From Pelatocladus maniniholoensis HA4357-MV3 (GTDB taxonomy: Bacteria; Cyanobacteriota; Cyanobacteriia; Cyanobacteriales; Nostocaceae), in assembly GCA_019359115.1 (NCBI GenBank), contig JAHHHW010000076.1:1-64000 (forward strand): a DNA stretch of 64,000 nt. Reading direction: 5' to 3'. Under the pieces are notes generated by a model that saw only the letters and a program-made list of their open reading frames with translations, was not told where the DNA came from and ran no database searches. Each line of letters opens with the position of its first letter. The first letter of the stretch is position 1. Shown piece after piece: positions 35,755-45,480 of the stretch. Position numbers and translations under genes: made by a program.

Positions 35755-38700
35755 TGTGCTGAATCCTCATTTGCTTGATTAATTTTTGCTAGAAGCTTAT
35801 CTAAGTTTTTTTGGCTCAAGTTTGCTTTTGGGAAGTCAGAAGTTGTAAATTTTTGTCCTTTAAGAGACTGACAGTGAGCAATTAAATTTTGTAGAGCCTC
35901 AATGTAATTTAAAGCTAATGTTTCAATTGTTTTTCGGCGATGAAATTCTGTAGTGTAAATCCAATTCAATTGCAACTGCTCTTGAACAATAACTCCATTT
36001 ATTTCCAATAAGTAAAACCGATTTGCACTTGAGTTTCGATTCAGTTTAAAAGGCTGCTGGGTTAAATGAAATAAAGATGGCTGGGAAAGAAGTAGGTCAA
36101 AATTACCTAAGTATTTAAAACTCACTTGAGGTTGAGGAAATGATTTTAGCTCCGATTGAATCTCCTGATTACTGCTTATATAGCGAAGCAAATCATATCC
36201 AGCACCTCGATTGGGAATACTACGCAAATAATCTTTGACTGCTACTAATGCACTTCCTTCGTCGTCACCCTCTGTTATATCCAAATTTGCAGGAAAGCAA
36301 GTTGTAAATAAACCAACTGTACGATCCAGGAATATATTACTTAAATTTTTGAATATTTTCTCTCGGCTATTGTGTTCGAGGTCTACCCAGAGTTGTGGCT
36401 TTCCCGTCCACTTTGCAAATGCTTGCACCAATGCTGTGAGGAGAACATCATTTATTTGGGTATTATAAGCCTTGTTGACATTGTTTAATAAGGCTTGTGT
36501 TTGTGTTTTATCTAAAGAAATGGATACGATATCAAAGTTTGCCCCTGTATTTTCCCTACCAGGATAGTCCACGGGCAGGATGCAGAAAGGTTTTTGGGCT
36601 TGTGTTAACCAGTATTTTCGCTCCCGCATAACTTCTGAAGTCTCAGCGTAATCTTGGATATGCTGTGCCCATTGACTGAATGAAGTCGTTTTATCAGGTA
36701 AATATATCGCTTTTGCTTCGCTGAGTTGCTGATAGGCTGTTTGTAAATCTTCTAGCAAAATTTGCCAAGAGATTGTATCTACTAAAAGAGGATGGATGGC
36801 AATTGCTAGGTAGCTATTTCTCTGCGATCGCAATTCAATTAAAGCAACTTTTACAAGCGAACCTTCACTTAGGTTGAAGCTACTTTGTATTTCTTTAATT
36901 TTAGACTCCAAAGCATGTTCATGCTCTGTTTCTGAAAGCGAAGTCAAATCGACATATTCGTATTCTATTACATCTACATCATTGATATTAGCTTCAATTT
37001 GTTGCCACCCAGATTCTGTTTGAGTAAAGCGTAGACGAAATACATCGTGGTATTGAATTACGTATCTTACAGCCTGTTCTAATAACTGGCGATCGCAGGT
37101 TTGTTTTACCTCCAACAGTAAGGACTGGCTAAAGGAATTTACATCTCGCCGATTTTGAGCAAAGAACCGATGCTGGATAGGTGTGAGATATACTTCCCCT
37201 GCTTGTAAAGGACGTTCAGTTAGTTTTGTTTCTTGCATAGACGCTGCTGTTGCTAATTCAGCAATAGTCTGATGCTGAAACATTTGTTGAGGTGTTAGCT
37301 TGAAGCCTAATTGGTTTGCTTTGGCAACAATTTGAATTGCAAGAACAGAATCACCTCCTAATTCAAAAAAATTATCATTAATTCCTACTTGGTCTATTCC
37401 AAGACGTTGCTGCCAAATTTGAGCAAAATTTTCTTCAATTTCATTACGAGGAGCTACGTAATCATTCTCCAAGTTAGGACGGGAATGATTCGGTAAAGCA
37501 ATATTTACTGAAACTAATTTCTTTTCTAATATTGCATATTCCTCTTCCACTGATTGAACGAATTTACTTTGTTCAATTAAAGCTGGAAAATCTTGTGTCG
37601 ATACAACTATATTAGGTAAGTTGCTTTCTAAAACTCGATTAAAAGCATTAATACCTTCTTGAGGAGTCATTCCTACTTTGAGGGCTTCTTCGCGTACCTG
37701 CTTAATTTCATCTGGCACTACACTCTCTACAGCCATTCCTAATTGCCATATACACCAATTAATTGATGTTGTGAATTGGCGTGATTCGTAAGCACAGTGA
37801 TGGGCATATGCGTCAAGAAAAGCATTTGCAGCGCAGTAATCTACTTGTCCCAAGTCTCTGACTATAGAACTGTGGGATGAACAAAGCACAAAGAAATCCA
37901 ATTTAAAATCTTTCAAAACTTTCTCTATTACTAGTGTTCCCCTGACTTTTGCTGCGAATACGCTATTTGCCATTTCCTTTGTCTTGAGTTGAATCATGCC
38001 ACCTGGAGCAATACCTGCTGCATGAATGACACCATCGATACGACCAAATTGTTTGCATACTTGAGCAACTACTGCTTGCATTTCCTCAAGATTAGCTACA
38101 TCGGCACTGTGAACTTGAACAGTAGCTCCCAATTTCTCAAGTGCCAGAACTTTTTCAATTTTACGGCTAACACTATCTTGCTTATCATGAGTTTCTAACC
38201 ATTGTTCCCATTGTGAGCGTTCAGGCAGTCCTTTTCGTCCAACAAGAATTAATTTAGTATGTGCTGTCTGAGCTAGATTTTCTGCTAAGGCCAAACCAAT
38301 ACCACCAAGTCCCCCAGTAATTAAGTAAACTCCTCCTTCTCTTACCTTAGATTTACTGTCAATGTCTTGATCTAGCCGCACTGGTTCAAAAGTTTGCACC
38401 CAACGATGATGACCTCGATAGGCTACTATGTCATCGCTGTCATCACTTGTTTGGGAACTAATTTCTGTGACAAGATAATCTATGAGTTTTGGTGCTGCTG
38501 GGTTTTCGTAAGAAGGAATTACTATGTCAATGGTAGAGCAAGTTATCTTAGGGTATTCTTTGGGAATTACCTTACACGCTCCTAGTAATGTTGATTTTTC
38601 AGGACATAAGCTATCTTCGCCAGTTACATCATGTACATTACTTGTTACAACTGTTAACTTCAAAGTATCGGAAATATTCCGCCTTCCCAAAGCTTGGACT

Positions 38701-41700
38701 AGAAATAGCAAACTCCAGAAACCCAAAATTTGGGTTTCTTCAAAAAACTGATGCGACGATTCTGTTTGTTCTATCGCCTTATAGGAGGATAAGGTATCAT
38801 TTGCCGTAACGCTCCAAAAGTGAGCGATCACATTTGAATTTAAATCCAATCTGCTAAGTTCTGCCAGCAATGTATCATAATCACTACTGGATTGGGGATT
38901 AATTGCGTAAGCGCGATCACGTAACTTGGTAAATTGCTCTCCAATTGTTACATTTACGACATTATGACCCTGTGATTCCAACTGCTCTGCAACTTGCGAA
39001 CCAACTCCAAGAGTATCAACAAAGACTAAGCAACATGGTTTTTGTGATGACTTTGATGGGAAATGGGGAGAACGCTTCCAGGAAGGGATGTAAAACCAGT
39101 CATCAATATTCGGTTTTTTGTGTAATGCTTGCTGCGCTTGCGTAGCCAAGTTAGCTTCAGGATTGGCATCAATCCAGTAACGCTGACGTTCAAATGGATA
39201 GGTTGGTAAGGAAATACGAGCGCGTTGTTCATTAGCATAAAAGGCAGACCAATCTACTTCTACCCCAGCCAGCCAAAGGCGACCCAATGTATTCATAAAA
39301 AAGGCGACATCTGAGTGTTGCTCGTAGGAATGGCGAAGGGTGGGAAGCATCAATAATTTAGCTCTATCCTCACTTTCTAGGCATTGCGACGCGAAACTAA
39401 TTAATGCTTGACCAGGGCCAACTTCTAATAAAATCGGATTGTCTTTTTGCCACAGATGTTGCACTCCCTCAGCAAAACGTACTGCTTGACAGAGGTGCTT
39501 CACCCAATAACTGGGGTCTGTTGCTTGCTCTGCTGTAATCCAGGTGCCGGTAACGTTAGAAATATAGGGAATTTTCAGGGGTTTCAGGCTAAATGTTTTG
39601 ACTAAATCACCAAAGGCAGGTGCGATCACCTCCATCATCACAGAATGAAAAGCATGAGAAGTCTGCAAACGCTTACCAATTAAATTTTTCTCGCCCAGTT
39701 GTCGTTCCCATTCTTCCACCGCATCCTTGGTACCTGCAATCACACACAACGATGACCCGTTGATTGCAGACATGGAAATTTTTTCATTCAGGAGGGGCTG
39801 TATTTCTGACTCTGAAAGCGGCACTGCCAGCATGGCCCCCTCTGGCAACTCTTCAATCATTTGCGCCCTTCTAGCTACTAAGGTTAAAGCATCTTTTAAA
39901 GACAAAACCTCGGCTAGAGTTGCTGCTACATATTCGCCGATGCTGTAGCCAATCATTGCCGCAGGACGAATTCCCCACGATATCCACAATTGAGCTAAAG
40001 CATATTCAACAACAAATATAGCTGGTTGAGTAAAAACGGTTTGATTTAGTAGAGATGTTGCCTGTAATGTCTCTGCATCTGCCTTTTCCTGACCACGACC
40101 TAACATTTTTCGCAAATCTAACCCACTTGAGGGGGTATCTTGCTTTTGCTTACTACCATTTGAGCTGTTTTTCTGAGGATACAAGACATCTCGCAAATCC
40201 AGATCAAGGAGCGGTTTAAGGATTTCGCAACATTGGTCAACAGAGGTACGAAATGTTGCCTCAGTTTGATAAAGCTCAACAGCCATATCAAGATACTGAG
40301 TTCCCAGTCCAGAAAACATGAAAGCAACAGAACGTTGCTCAGTTTTCTGGGTATTAGTAATAACCCGCCTTGGGTCTTGAAGTGCATTTACAGCATCTTG
40401 AATATCTCGGCAGACAACCGTGCGCCGATAGTCGAAAGCCTTACGCCCAACCTGGAATGTGTAAGCCGCATCAGCAAGATTTAAATCAGGATGTTCTTGA
40501 AAATAGTTAGCTAAATTTGTTGTCGCCGTTTCCAGCGCCGAACTGGTTTTGGCGGATAGCATTAATAATTGCCAAGGTCGAGAATGTAGAGACGCGAGAT
40601 CTCGCGTCTCTACAACCGGGGCTTCTTCGATAACCACATGGGCATTGGTTCCCCCTAACCCAAAGGAACTAACTCCAGCACGTCGAGGAGTATCATTACT
40701 TGACCATTCGGCAAGTTGGGTATTGACATAGAAAGGACTGTTAGCAAAGTCAATTTCAGGATTAGGCGAAGTAAAGTGCAAACTCGGAGGTATTTGCTTG
40801 TGCTTCAGGGCTAGGACTGTTTTGATTAATCCCGCCACTCCAGCTGCTGTGTCCAAATGTCCAATATTGGTTTTAACCGAACCAATAGCGCAGAATCCAA
40901 TATTTTGGGTACTTAAGCGAAAAGCTTGTGTCAAAGCTGCAATTTCAATTGGGTCTCCCAAAGCTGTTCCGGTTCCGTGAGCCTCAATGTAAGTAATAGT
41001 TTCCGGTTCGACCTCGGCTACTAATTGGGCTGTTCTAATTACCTTTGCTTGGGTGTCGATGCGGGGTGCTGTATAGCTAACCTTGAATGAACCATCATTA
41101 TTGATAGCTGAACCTTTGATTACAGCATGAATCGTATCGCGATGCAACAGAGCATCTTCTAATCGCTTTAATACTACAATGCCGACACCCTCACCACCCA
41201 CTGCTCCCTGGGCATTAGCATCAAATGCACGGCAATGTCCGTCAGGAGAAGCTATTCCCCCTTCTGTATATACATATCCAGCTTTTCTTTCCGCACCGAT
41301 GGCAACACCACCAGCTAAAGCGATATCACATTCACCATTGAGTAAGCTCATGATAGCTAAATGAACAGCAACTAAGGATGTTGAACAAGCTGTTTGAACT
41401 GTGTAACTAGGCCCAGTTAGATTAAGCTTATAAGAAGTACGTGTACAAAGGAAATCTTTCTCACAAGCTATTACTAGTTGTTGTCCATCTACTGATATAG
41501 CCTTTTGATTTGAATAAACATTGAGTAAGTAGGAATTCAAGTCACATCCTGCAAACACACCTATTGGACATTTCTCGATTCCAGATTTATATCCTGCATT
41601 TTCTAAAGCTTCCCATGCACACTCCAAAAAAATGCGGTGCTGTGGGTCAGTGATTTCCGCTTCTCTGGGATTAAATCCAAAAAAAGAAGCATCAAATAAT

Positions 41701-41933
41701 TCGGCATCTTCTAATACACCATGTGCTTTAACATAGTTTTGGTCTCTTAGAAGTTCTTCATCTATTCCTGCTTCCAACAGTTCTTCGTCACTGAAAAAAG
41801 AGATTGATTCTATGCCATTTTGAAGATTATTCCAGAATTCATCAATGTTTTTCGCTCCAGGAAATCTTCCTGACAATCCAATAATCGCTATTTCCGATCC
41901 GTTAGTAGAAGTTGATGCTGTTGGAATAGTCAT
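35751..41933 (-). CDS. Type I PKS module KS-AT-KR-ACP with defective C-terminal epimerase-like domain
   Basis: A 2060-aa protein. KS active Cys in QTACSTS (about 183). AT has GYSIGEY (Tyr replaces the usual His before the Ser) and HAFH (malonyl). KR is intact (GGLGGIG, DYCAAN). ACP has GGDSVLA (about 1529). The last 430 residues resemble an NRPS epimerisation domain (LTPIQHRFFAQ, FKYLGNFD), but the HHxxxDG motif reads HPLLVDT, so the catalytic second His is Pro. Epimerisation has no obvious target on a PKS ACP, so this may act as a docking or structural domain. The AT also has about 40 extra residues before FTQPAIF, and the KS-AT linker carries an in-frame palindrome (40585-40614). Confidence 0.93.
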   Translation of the reverse strand: MTIPTASTSTNGSEIAIIGLSGRFPGAKNIDEFWNNLQNGIESISFFSDEELLEAGIDEELLRDQNYVKAHGVLEDAELFDASFFGFNPREAEITDPQHRIFLECAWEALENAGYKSGIEKCPIGVFAGCDLNSYLLNVYSNQKAISVDGQQLVIACEKDFLCTRTSYKLNLTGPSYTVQTACSTSLVAVHLAIMSLLNGECDIALAGGVAIGAERKAGYVYTEGGIASPDGHCRAFDANAQGAVGGEGVGIVVLKRLEDALLHRDTIHAVIKGSAINNDGSFKVSYTAPRIDTQAKVIRTAQLVAEVEPETITYIEAHGTGTALGDPIEIAALTQAFRLSTQNIGFCAIGSVKTNIGHLDTAAGVAGLIKTVLALKHKQIPPSLHFTSPNPEIDFANSPFYVNTQLAEWSSNDTPRRAGVSSFGLGGTNAHVVIEEAPVVETRDLASLHSRPWQLLMLSAKTSSALETATTNLANYFQEHPDLNLADAAYTFQVGRKAFDYRRTVVCRDIQDAVNALQDPRRVITNTQKTEQRSVAFMFSGLGTQYLDMAVELYQTEATFRTSVDQCCEILKPLLDLDLRDVLYPQKNSSNGSKQKQDTPSSGLDLRKMLGRGQEKADAETLQATSLLNQTVFTQPAIFVVEYALAQLWISWGIRPAAMIGYSIGEYVAATLAEVLSLKDALTLVARRAQMIEELPEGAMLAVPLSESEIQPLLNEKISMSAINGSSLCVIAGTKDAVEEWERQLGEKNLIGKRLQTSHAFHSVMMEVIAPAFGDLVKTFSLKPLKIPYISNVTGTWITAEQATDPSYWVKHLCQAVRFAEGVQHLWQKDNPILLEVGPGQALISFASQCLESEDRAKLLMLPTLRHSYEQHSDVAFFMNTLGRLWLAGVEVDWSAFYANEQRARISLPTYPFERQRYWIDANPEANLATQAQQALHKKPNIDDWFYIPSWKRSPHFPSKSSQKPCCLVFVDTLGVGSQVAEQLESQGHNVVNVTIGEQFTKLRDRAYAINPQSSSDYDTLLAELSRLDLNSNVIAHFWSVTANDTLSSYKAIEQTESSHQFFEETQILGFWSLLFLVQALGRRNISDTLKLTVVTSNVHDVTGEDSLCPEKSTLLGACKVIPKEYPKITCSTIDIVIPSYENPAAPKLIDYLVTEISSQTSDDSDDIVAYRGHHRWVQTFEPVRLDQDIDSKSKVREGGVYLITGGLGGIGLALAENLAQTAHTKLILVGRKGLPERSQWEQWLETHDKQDSVSRKIEKVLALEKLGATVQVHSADVANLEEMQAVVAQVCKQFGRIDGVIHAAGIAPGGMIQLKTKEMANSVFAAKVRGTLVIEKVLKDFKLDFFVLCSSHSSIVRDLGQVDYCAANAFLDAYAHHCAYESRQFTTSINWCIWQLGMAVESVVPDEIKQVREEALKVGMTPQEGINAFNRVLESNLPNIVVSTQDFPALIEQSKFVQSVEEEYAILEKKLVSVNIALPNHSRPNLENDYVAPRNEIEENFAQIWQQRLGIDQVGINDNFFELGGDSVLAIQIVAKANQLGFKLTPQQMFQHQTIAELATAASMQETKLTERPLQAGEVYLTPIQHRFFAQNRRDVNSFSQSLLLEVKQTCDRQLLEQAVRYVIQYHDVFRLRFTQTESGWQQIEANINDVDVIEYEYVDLTSLSETEHEHALESKIKEIQSSFNLSEGSLVKVALIELRSQRNSYLAIAIHPLLVDTISWQILLEDLQTAYQQLSEAKAIYLPDKTTSFSQWAQHIQDYAETSEVMRERKYWLTQAQKPFCILPVDYPGRENTGANFDIVSISLDKTQTQALLNNVNKAYNTQINDVLLTALVQAFAKWTGKPQLWVDLEHNSREKIFKNLSNIFLDRTVGLFTTCFPANLDITEGDDEGSALVAVKDYLRSIPNRGAGYDLLRYISSNQEIQSELKSFPQPQVSFKYLGNFDLLLSQPSLFHLTQQPFKLNRNSSANRFYLLEINGVIVQEQLQLNWIYTTEFHRRKTIETLALNYIEALQNLIAHCQSLKGQKFTTSDFPKANLSQKNLDKLLAKINQANEDSAQ
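40585..40614. repeat. 30-bp perfect palindrome in the KS-AT linker
   Basis: TGTAGAGACGCGAGA is followed immediately by its exact reverse complement. Within the PKS gene it encodes part of VVETRDLASLHSRPWQ, where sister modules read about nine residues shorter (for example IKTSDPSRPWQ). It is therefore an in-frame repeat insertion in an exposed linker. A decayed relative lies at 16673-16693. Confidence 0.75.
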
Positions 41934-42034
41934 TCTCTCAATTATTCCTTGAATCTTTTCAATACAATTACTTATTCAAACTTGTTTACTGAACACCTGC
42001 AACTTAAGGTTAATTCGAGATACCCAAATACCAA

Positions 42035-42064
42035 TTAATCTTAATTAAGATTAATTAAGATTAA
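42035..42064. repeat. AT-rich palindrome and repeat in an intergenic gap
   Basis: TTAATCTTAATTAAGATTAA (42035-42054) is a perfect 20-bp palindrome, followed by a further TTAAGATTAA (42055-42064). It lies just after the stop of the NRPS gene at 42070 and before the PKS start at 41933, in the 136-bp gap between them. A protein-binding site or an RNA hairpin at a processing point are both possible. Confidence 0.45.
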
Positions 42065-42069
42065 ATATT

Positions 42070-45000
42070 TTAAACAGACTTAATTCTTTGCAGACGCTTT
42101 CTTTGTTGGGCTTTTCCATCTGCTATTCTTTCGTCCATACCAGCCATAATATCATGAGATGGTTGTTGATTTTCCATCTGATTAAAATAATTCGCTAAAG
42201 AGTTGATGGTTGGGTATCTAAATAGATCGAGGAGAGATAAATCTCGTTTCAAAAGTTCAAGTAACTTGCTATGAACTTGAACTAAAAGCAGCGAATGACC
42301 ACCAAGTTCAAAGAAGTTATCATGCATTCCTACGTCTTCAAGTTTAAGTAACTTTTGCCAAATATCAGCAATAGTTTGTTCTATTTCAGTTTGGGGTGGC
42401 TGATAAACCGCCTCCAATTGGGGACGTATGTTATCAGGTGTGGGTAATGCTTTTCTATCTATCTTACCATTAGATGTCAGTGGTAAAGTTTTTAATTCGA
42501 CGAAAGCAGAGGGAATCATGTAGTCTGGAAGTTGACGTTTAAGAAAACTCCGCACTTTCGCGATCGCTAATTCCCCTGATTTTTCAGGTACTAGATAAGC
42601 AACCAATCGTTTTTGACCTGGTATATCTTCTCGGTCAATTGCTACACACTCTCTGACTTCTGGATGTTGGTTTAATACCGCTTCTATTTCTCCTAGTTCA
42701 ATGCGGAATCCTCTGAGTTTAACTTGATGGTCAATTCTGCCAATATACTCAATTTCTCCATTTTTTAAATATCGGGCTAAATCTCCTGTTTTATATAGTC
42801 GGGAACCTGGTTTAGTGCTAAAGGGATTGGGAATAAATCTAAGGGCGGTTAATTCTGCTCGATTAATATATCCTCTGGCTATTCCTGCTCCTCCTATGTA
42901 TATTTCTCCTGCTACTCCTACTGGTACAGGTTGTAGATGAGAGTCTAGTAAGTATATTTGTGTATTAGCGATCGCTCTTCCAATCGAAAGGGAATTGCCT
43001 ATATCTAGTGCTTCTATCTCACTGTTTAAGTGATAGAGTGTTGAGGTGACTGTTGTTTCAGTAAGTCCGTATACATGAACTAGCGGGGTCTGCCATTGCT
43101 GCCATTGTCTCAATCTTTCAGCGGAGATTCTTTCTCCCCCCACAATCGCAAATCGAACACAACTAGGTACTTGATCTTGATTTGAAGCTAGTTCTGATAC
43201 CCATTGATGCCAGTAAGCTGTAGGTAACTCAAATACCGTTAACTGTTGTTTATTAATTAATTGCTGGAATTCGCTACAGGAGATTAGCTCCTTATTTTCT
43301 AGCAGGACTACTGTAGCTCCTTTTATCCAAGTGGGAAAGAGTTCTTCAACTACTACGTCAAAACCAATTGAGGCAAATTGAAGGAAGCGATCGCTCTTTT
43401 GTAGCTGAAACTGCTCGGCAATTTCTAAAGTGTAATTGACTAATGCCTGATGGTTTACTGCTACCCCTTTTGGTTTGCCTGTCGAACCTGATGTGTAAAT
43501 TACATAGGCTAAGTTTTCCGAGGTGACTTGGCTGCGACAATTCTGGGTTGATTGTTGGGCAATATCTGACCAATTGCGCTCTAAATACAATAGTGATGCT
43601 TGGTGTTTAGGCAATTCAACTTCTAGATGCTGTTGAGTCAAGAGAATTTCCACTTGAGCATCTTCTAATATATATTCAATCCGCTCTTTTGGATAATTTA
43701 CGTCAATGGGTACATAGGCTGCTCCTGCCTTGAGGATGCCTAAAATGGCTATACTCATCTCTAGAGAGCGTTCGACACAAATCCCGACCAATACCTCTGG
43801 TTTTACTCCCAGCGAATCGCTACGCGACAGCTTCGCTGAACGCAAGTAGTGTGCCAACTGATTAGCTCGTCGATTTAATTCTCTATAACTTAACTGTTGA
43901 TTTTCAAATACGACTGCGATCGCATCAGGTGTTTTCTCTACTTGTGCTTCAAATAATTCATGGATACATTTATCCTGGGGATATTCAATTTCTATATTAT
44001 TCCACTCCTGCAGCAATTGATTCTGCTCAACTCCTGTCAAAAGTGGTAAATCTGACAAACGCTGCTGCGGATTTGCAACAATTGCTTCAAGCAACGTTTG
44101 CAAGTGACCTACCATTCTGTGTATAGAACTTTGAGCAAATAAATCAGTACTGTATTCAAAACTTCCAACTAATCCTGACTCCGTTTCTGTCATCGTCAGG
44201 GTTAAATCAAACGGGACACTACCACTATCACTTTCCAACTGAGTTAAAGTTAAACCAGGCAACTCTAAAGCTGGCATTGGCGCATTCTGAAGCACAAACA
44301 TGACTTGAAATAGTGGTGTATGGCTTAAGTCTCGCTGTGGTTGCAATTGCTCAACTAACAACTCAAAAGGTAAATCCTGATGTGCATAAGCTCCTAGTGC
44401 TACTTCCCGCACCTGCTTGAGTAGCTCTTCAAAACTGGGATTTCCTGCCAAGTTAGTTCTCAACACTAGGGTATTGACAAAAAATCCAATCAACTCTTCT
44501 ATTTCTTCTCGGTTGCGGTTAGCAATAGGTGAGCCAACCACAATGTCTTGTTGACCTGTATAACGCCATAGCAGTATTTGAAAACCTGCTAACAGGGTCA
44601 TAAATAAAGTACTTCCCTGCTGCTGGCTTAATTTATTGAGGGATACGGATAGTTCTTTCGATAACTCAAATGAGTAAGTTGCACCACGGTAAGTTTGAAC
44701 TGCTGGTCTCGGGTAGTCTGTAGGTAATTCTAATACTCTTGGCGCGTTCTCTAACTGCTTTCGCCAGTAAGAAATTTGAGATTTTAGTACCTCACCTTGT
44801 AACCATTGTCGTTGCCAAACAGCGAAGTCCACATACTGTATCGGTAACGTAGGTAATGGAGAGGGTTGTCCATTACAAAAGGCTTGATAAAGTTTTGCTA
44901 ATTCTTCTACTAATACGCCGATTGACCAACCGTCAAAGACAATGTGGTGGATTGTTAGCAGGACGATATGTTCTTCCTCTCCAAGACGTAACAGTTTTAC

Positions 45001-45480
45001 CCTCAGTAGATGGTCGTTGCTAATGTCAAAGGGTTGTTGTGCTTCTTGTGCTGCTTGTTGTTTAATTTCGGCTTGTTGTTGATTTTCTGCCAGGTCGCTA
45101 ATATCGAATATCGATAGCGTTATGGGTTTTTCTTCTGAGATGACAGCTATTGGTTGTCCTTCAAATGTTTGGAAATTGCTTCGCAGCGCTTCATGACGGC
45201 TTATGATTTCGTTAAAAGTTTGCAAAAGTGCAGCTATGTTGAGAGAACCTGTGAGACGTAAAATAATGGGTATGTGATGTGCAGAGTTACCTGGCTGCAG
45301 CTGGTCTAAAATCCATAGCATTTGTTGGGCAAAGGACAGAGGAAAACAGTTGGACTTTCGACCTTGGAACTTGATTTGTTTTTGTAAGAAGACATCTTCC
45401 TTTTTTTTGTTAAGCCTTTGCAAAAAAAGCTCGCGTTTCTTTGGGGAAAGATTAGCAATCTGCTGAGAAAGGTCACTCAT
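42070..45480 (-). CDS. NRPS C-A-PCP, uncommon code DVEFIGVVTK
   Basis: An N-terminal LSPKKRELFLQRLNKK helix is followed by a C domain with HHIVFDGWS (about 180), an A domain with YTSGSTGKPKG (about 663) and a PCP with GGHSLLL (about 1060), then a basic docking-like tail ahead of a PKS gene. Specificity residues read DVEFIGVVTK. I cannot match this to a known substrate; Glu at the third position also occurs in lysine codes (DAESIGSVCK) and suits a cationic side chain such as capreomycidine, Arg or Lys. I chose the ATG at 45480, which has AGGAG six bases upstream and overlaps the stop of the preceding PKS gene by eight bases. Confidence 0.93.
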   Translation of the reverse strand: MSDLSQQIANLSPKKRELFLQRLNKKKEDVFLQKQIKFQGRKSNCFPLSFAQQMLWILDQLQPGNSAHHIPIILRLTGSLNIAALLQTFNEIISRHEALRSNFQTFEGQPIAVISEEKPITLSIFDISDLAENQQQAEIKQQAAQEAQQPFDISNDHLLRVKLLRLGEEEHIVLLTIHHIVFDGWSIGVLVEELAKLYQAFCNGQPSPLPTLPIQYVDFAVWQRQWLQGEVLKSQISYWRKQLENAPRVLELPTDYPRPAVQTYRGATYSFELSKELSVSLNKLSQQQGSTLFMTLLAGFQILLWRYTGQQDIVVGSPIANRNREEIEELIGFFVNTLVLRTNLAGNPSFEELLKQVREVALGAYAHQDLPFELLVEQLQPQRDLSHTPLFQVMFVLQNAPMPALELPGLTLTQLESDSGSVPFDLTLTMTETESGLVGSFEYSTDLFAQSSIHRMVGHLQTLLEAIVANPQQRLSDLPLLTGVEQNQLLQEWNNIEIEYPQDKCIHELFEAQVEKTPDAIAVVFENQQLSYRELNRRANQLAHYLRSAKLSRSDSLGVKPEVLVGICVERSLEMSIAILGILKAGAAYVPIDVNYPKERIEYILEDAQVEILLTQQHLEVELPKHQASLLYLERNWSDIAQQSTQNCRSQVTSENLAYVIYTSGSTGKPKGVAVNHQALVNYTLEIAEQFQLQKSDRFLQFASIGFDVVVEELFPTWIKGATVVLLENKELISCSEFQQLINKQQLTVFELPTAYWHQWVSELASNQDQVPSCVRFAIVGGERISAERLRQWQQWQTPLVHVYGLTETTVTSTLYHLNSEIEALDIGNSLSIGRAIANTQIYLLDSHLQPVPVGVAGEIYIGGAGIARGYINRAELTALRFIPNPFSTKPGSRLYKTGDLARYLKNGEIEYIGRIDHQVKLRGFRIELGEIEAVLNQHPEVRECVAIDREDIPGQKRLVAYLVPEKSGELAIAKVRSFLKRQLPDYMIPSAFVELKTLPLTSNGKIDRKALPTPDNIRPQLEAVYQPPQTEIEQTIADIWQKLLKLEDVGMHDNFFELGGHSLLLVQVHSKLLELLKRDLSLLDLFRYPTINSLANYFNQMENQQPSHDIMAGMDERIADGKAQQRKRLQRIKSV
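43811..43837. repeat. Hairpin insert in an A domain, copy 2
   Basis: Identical 27 bases to 30369-30395, at the same place in a second A domain (HYL-RSAKLSRSDS-LGVK). The surrounding A-domain start is also nearly identical in both modules, which points to recombination between modules after the insertion rather than two independent insertions. Confidence 0.6.

Noticed and set aside
42035-42064. Repeat as a CRISPR array
   Set aside because: The repeats are 10-20 bp, adjacent, AT-only palindromes with no spacers.
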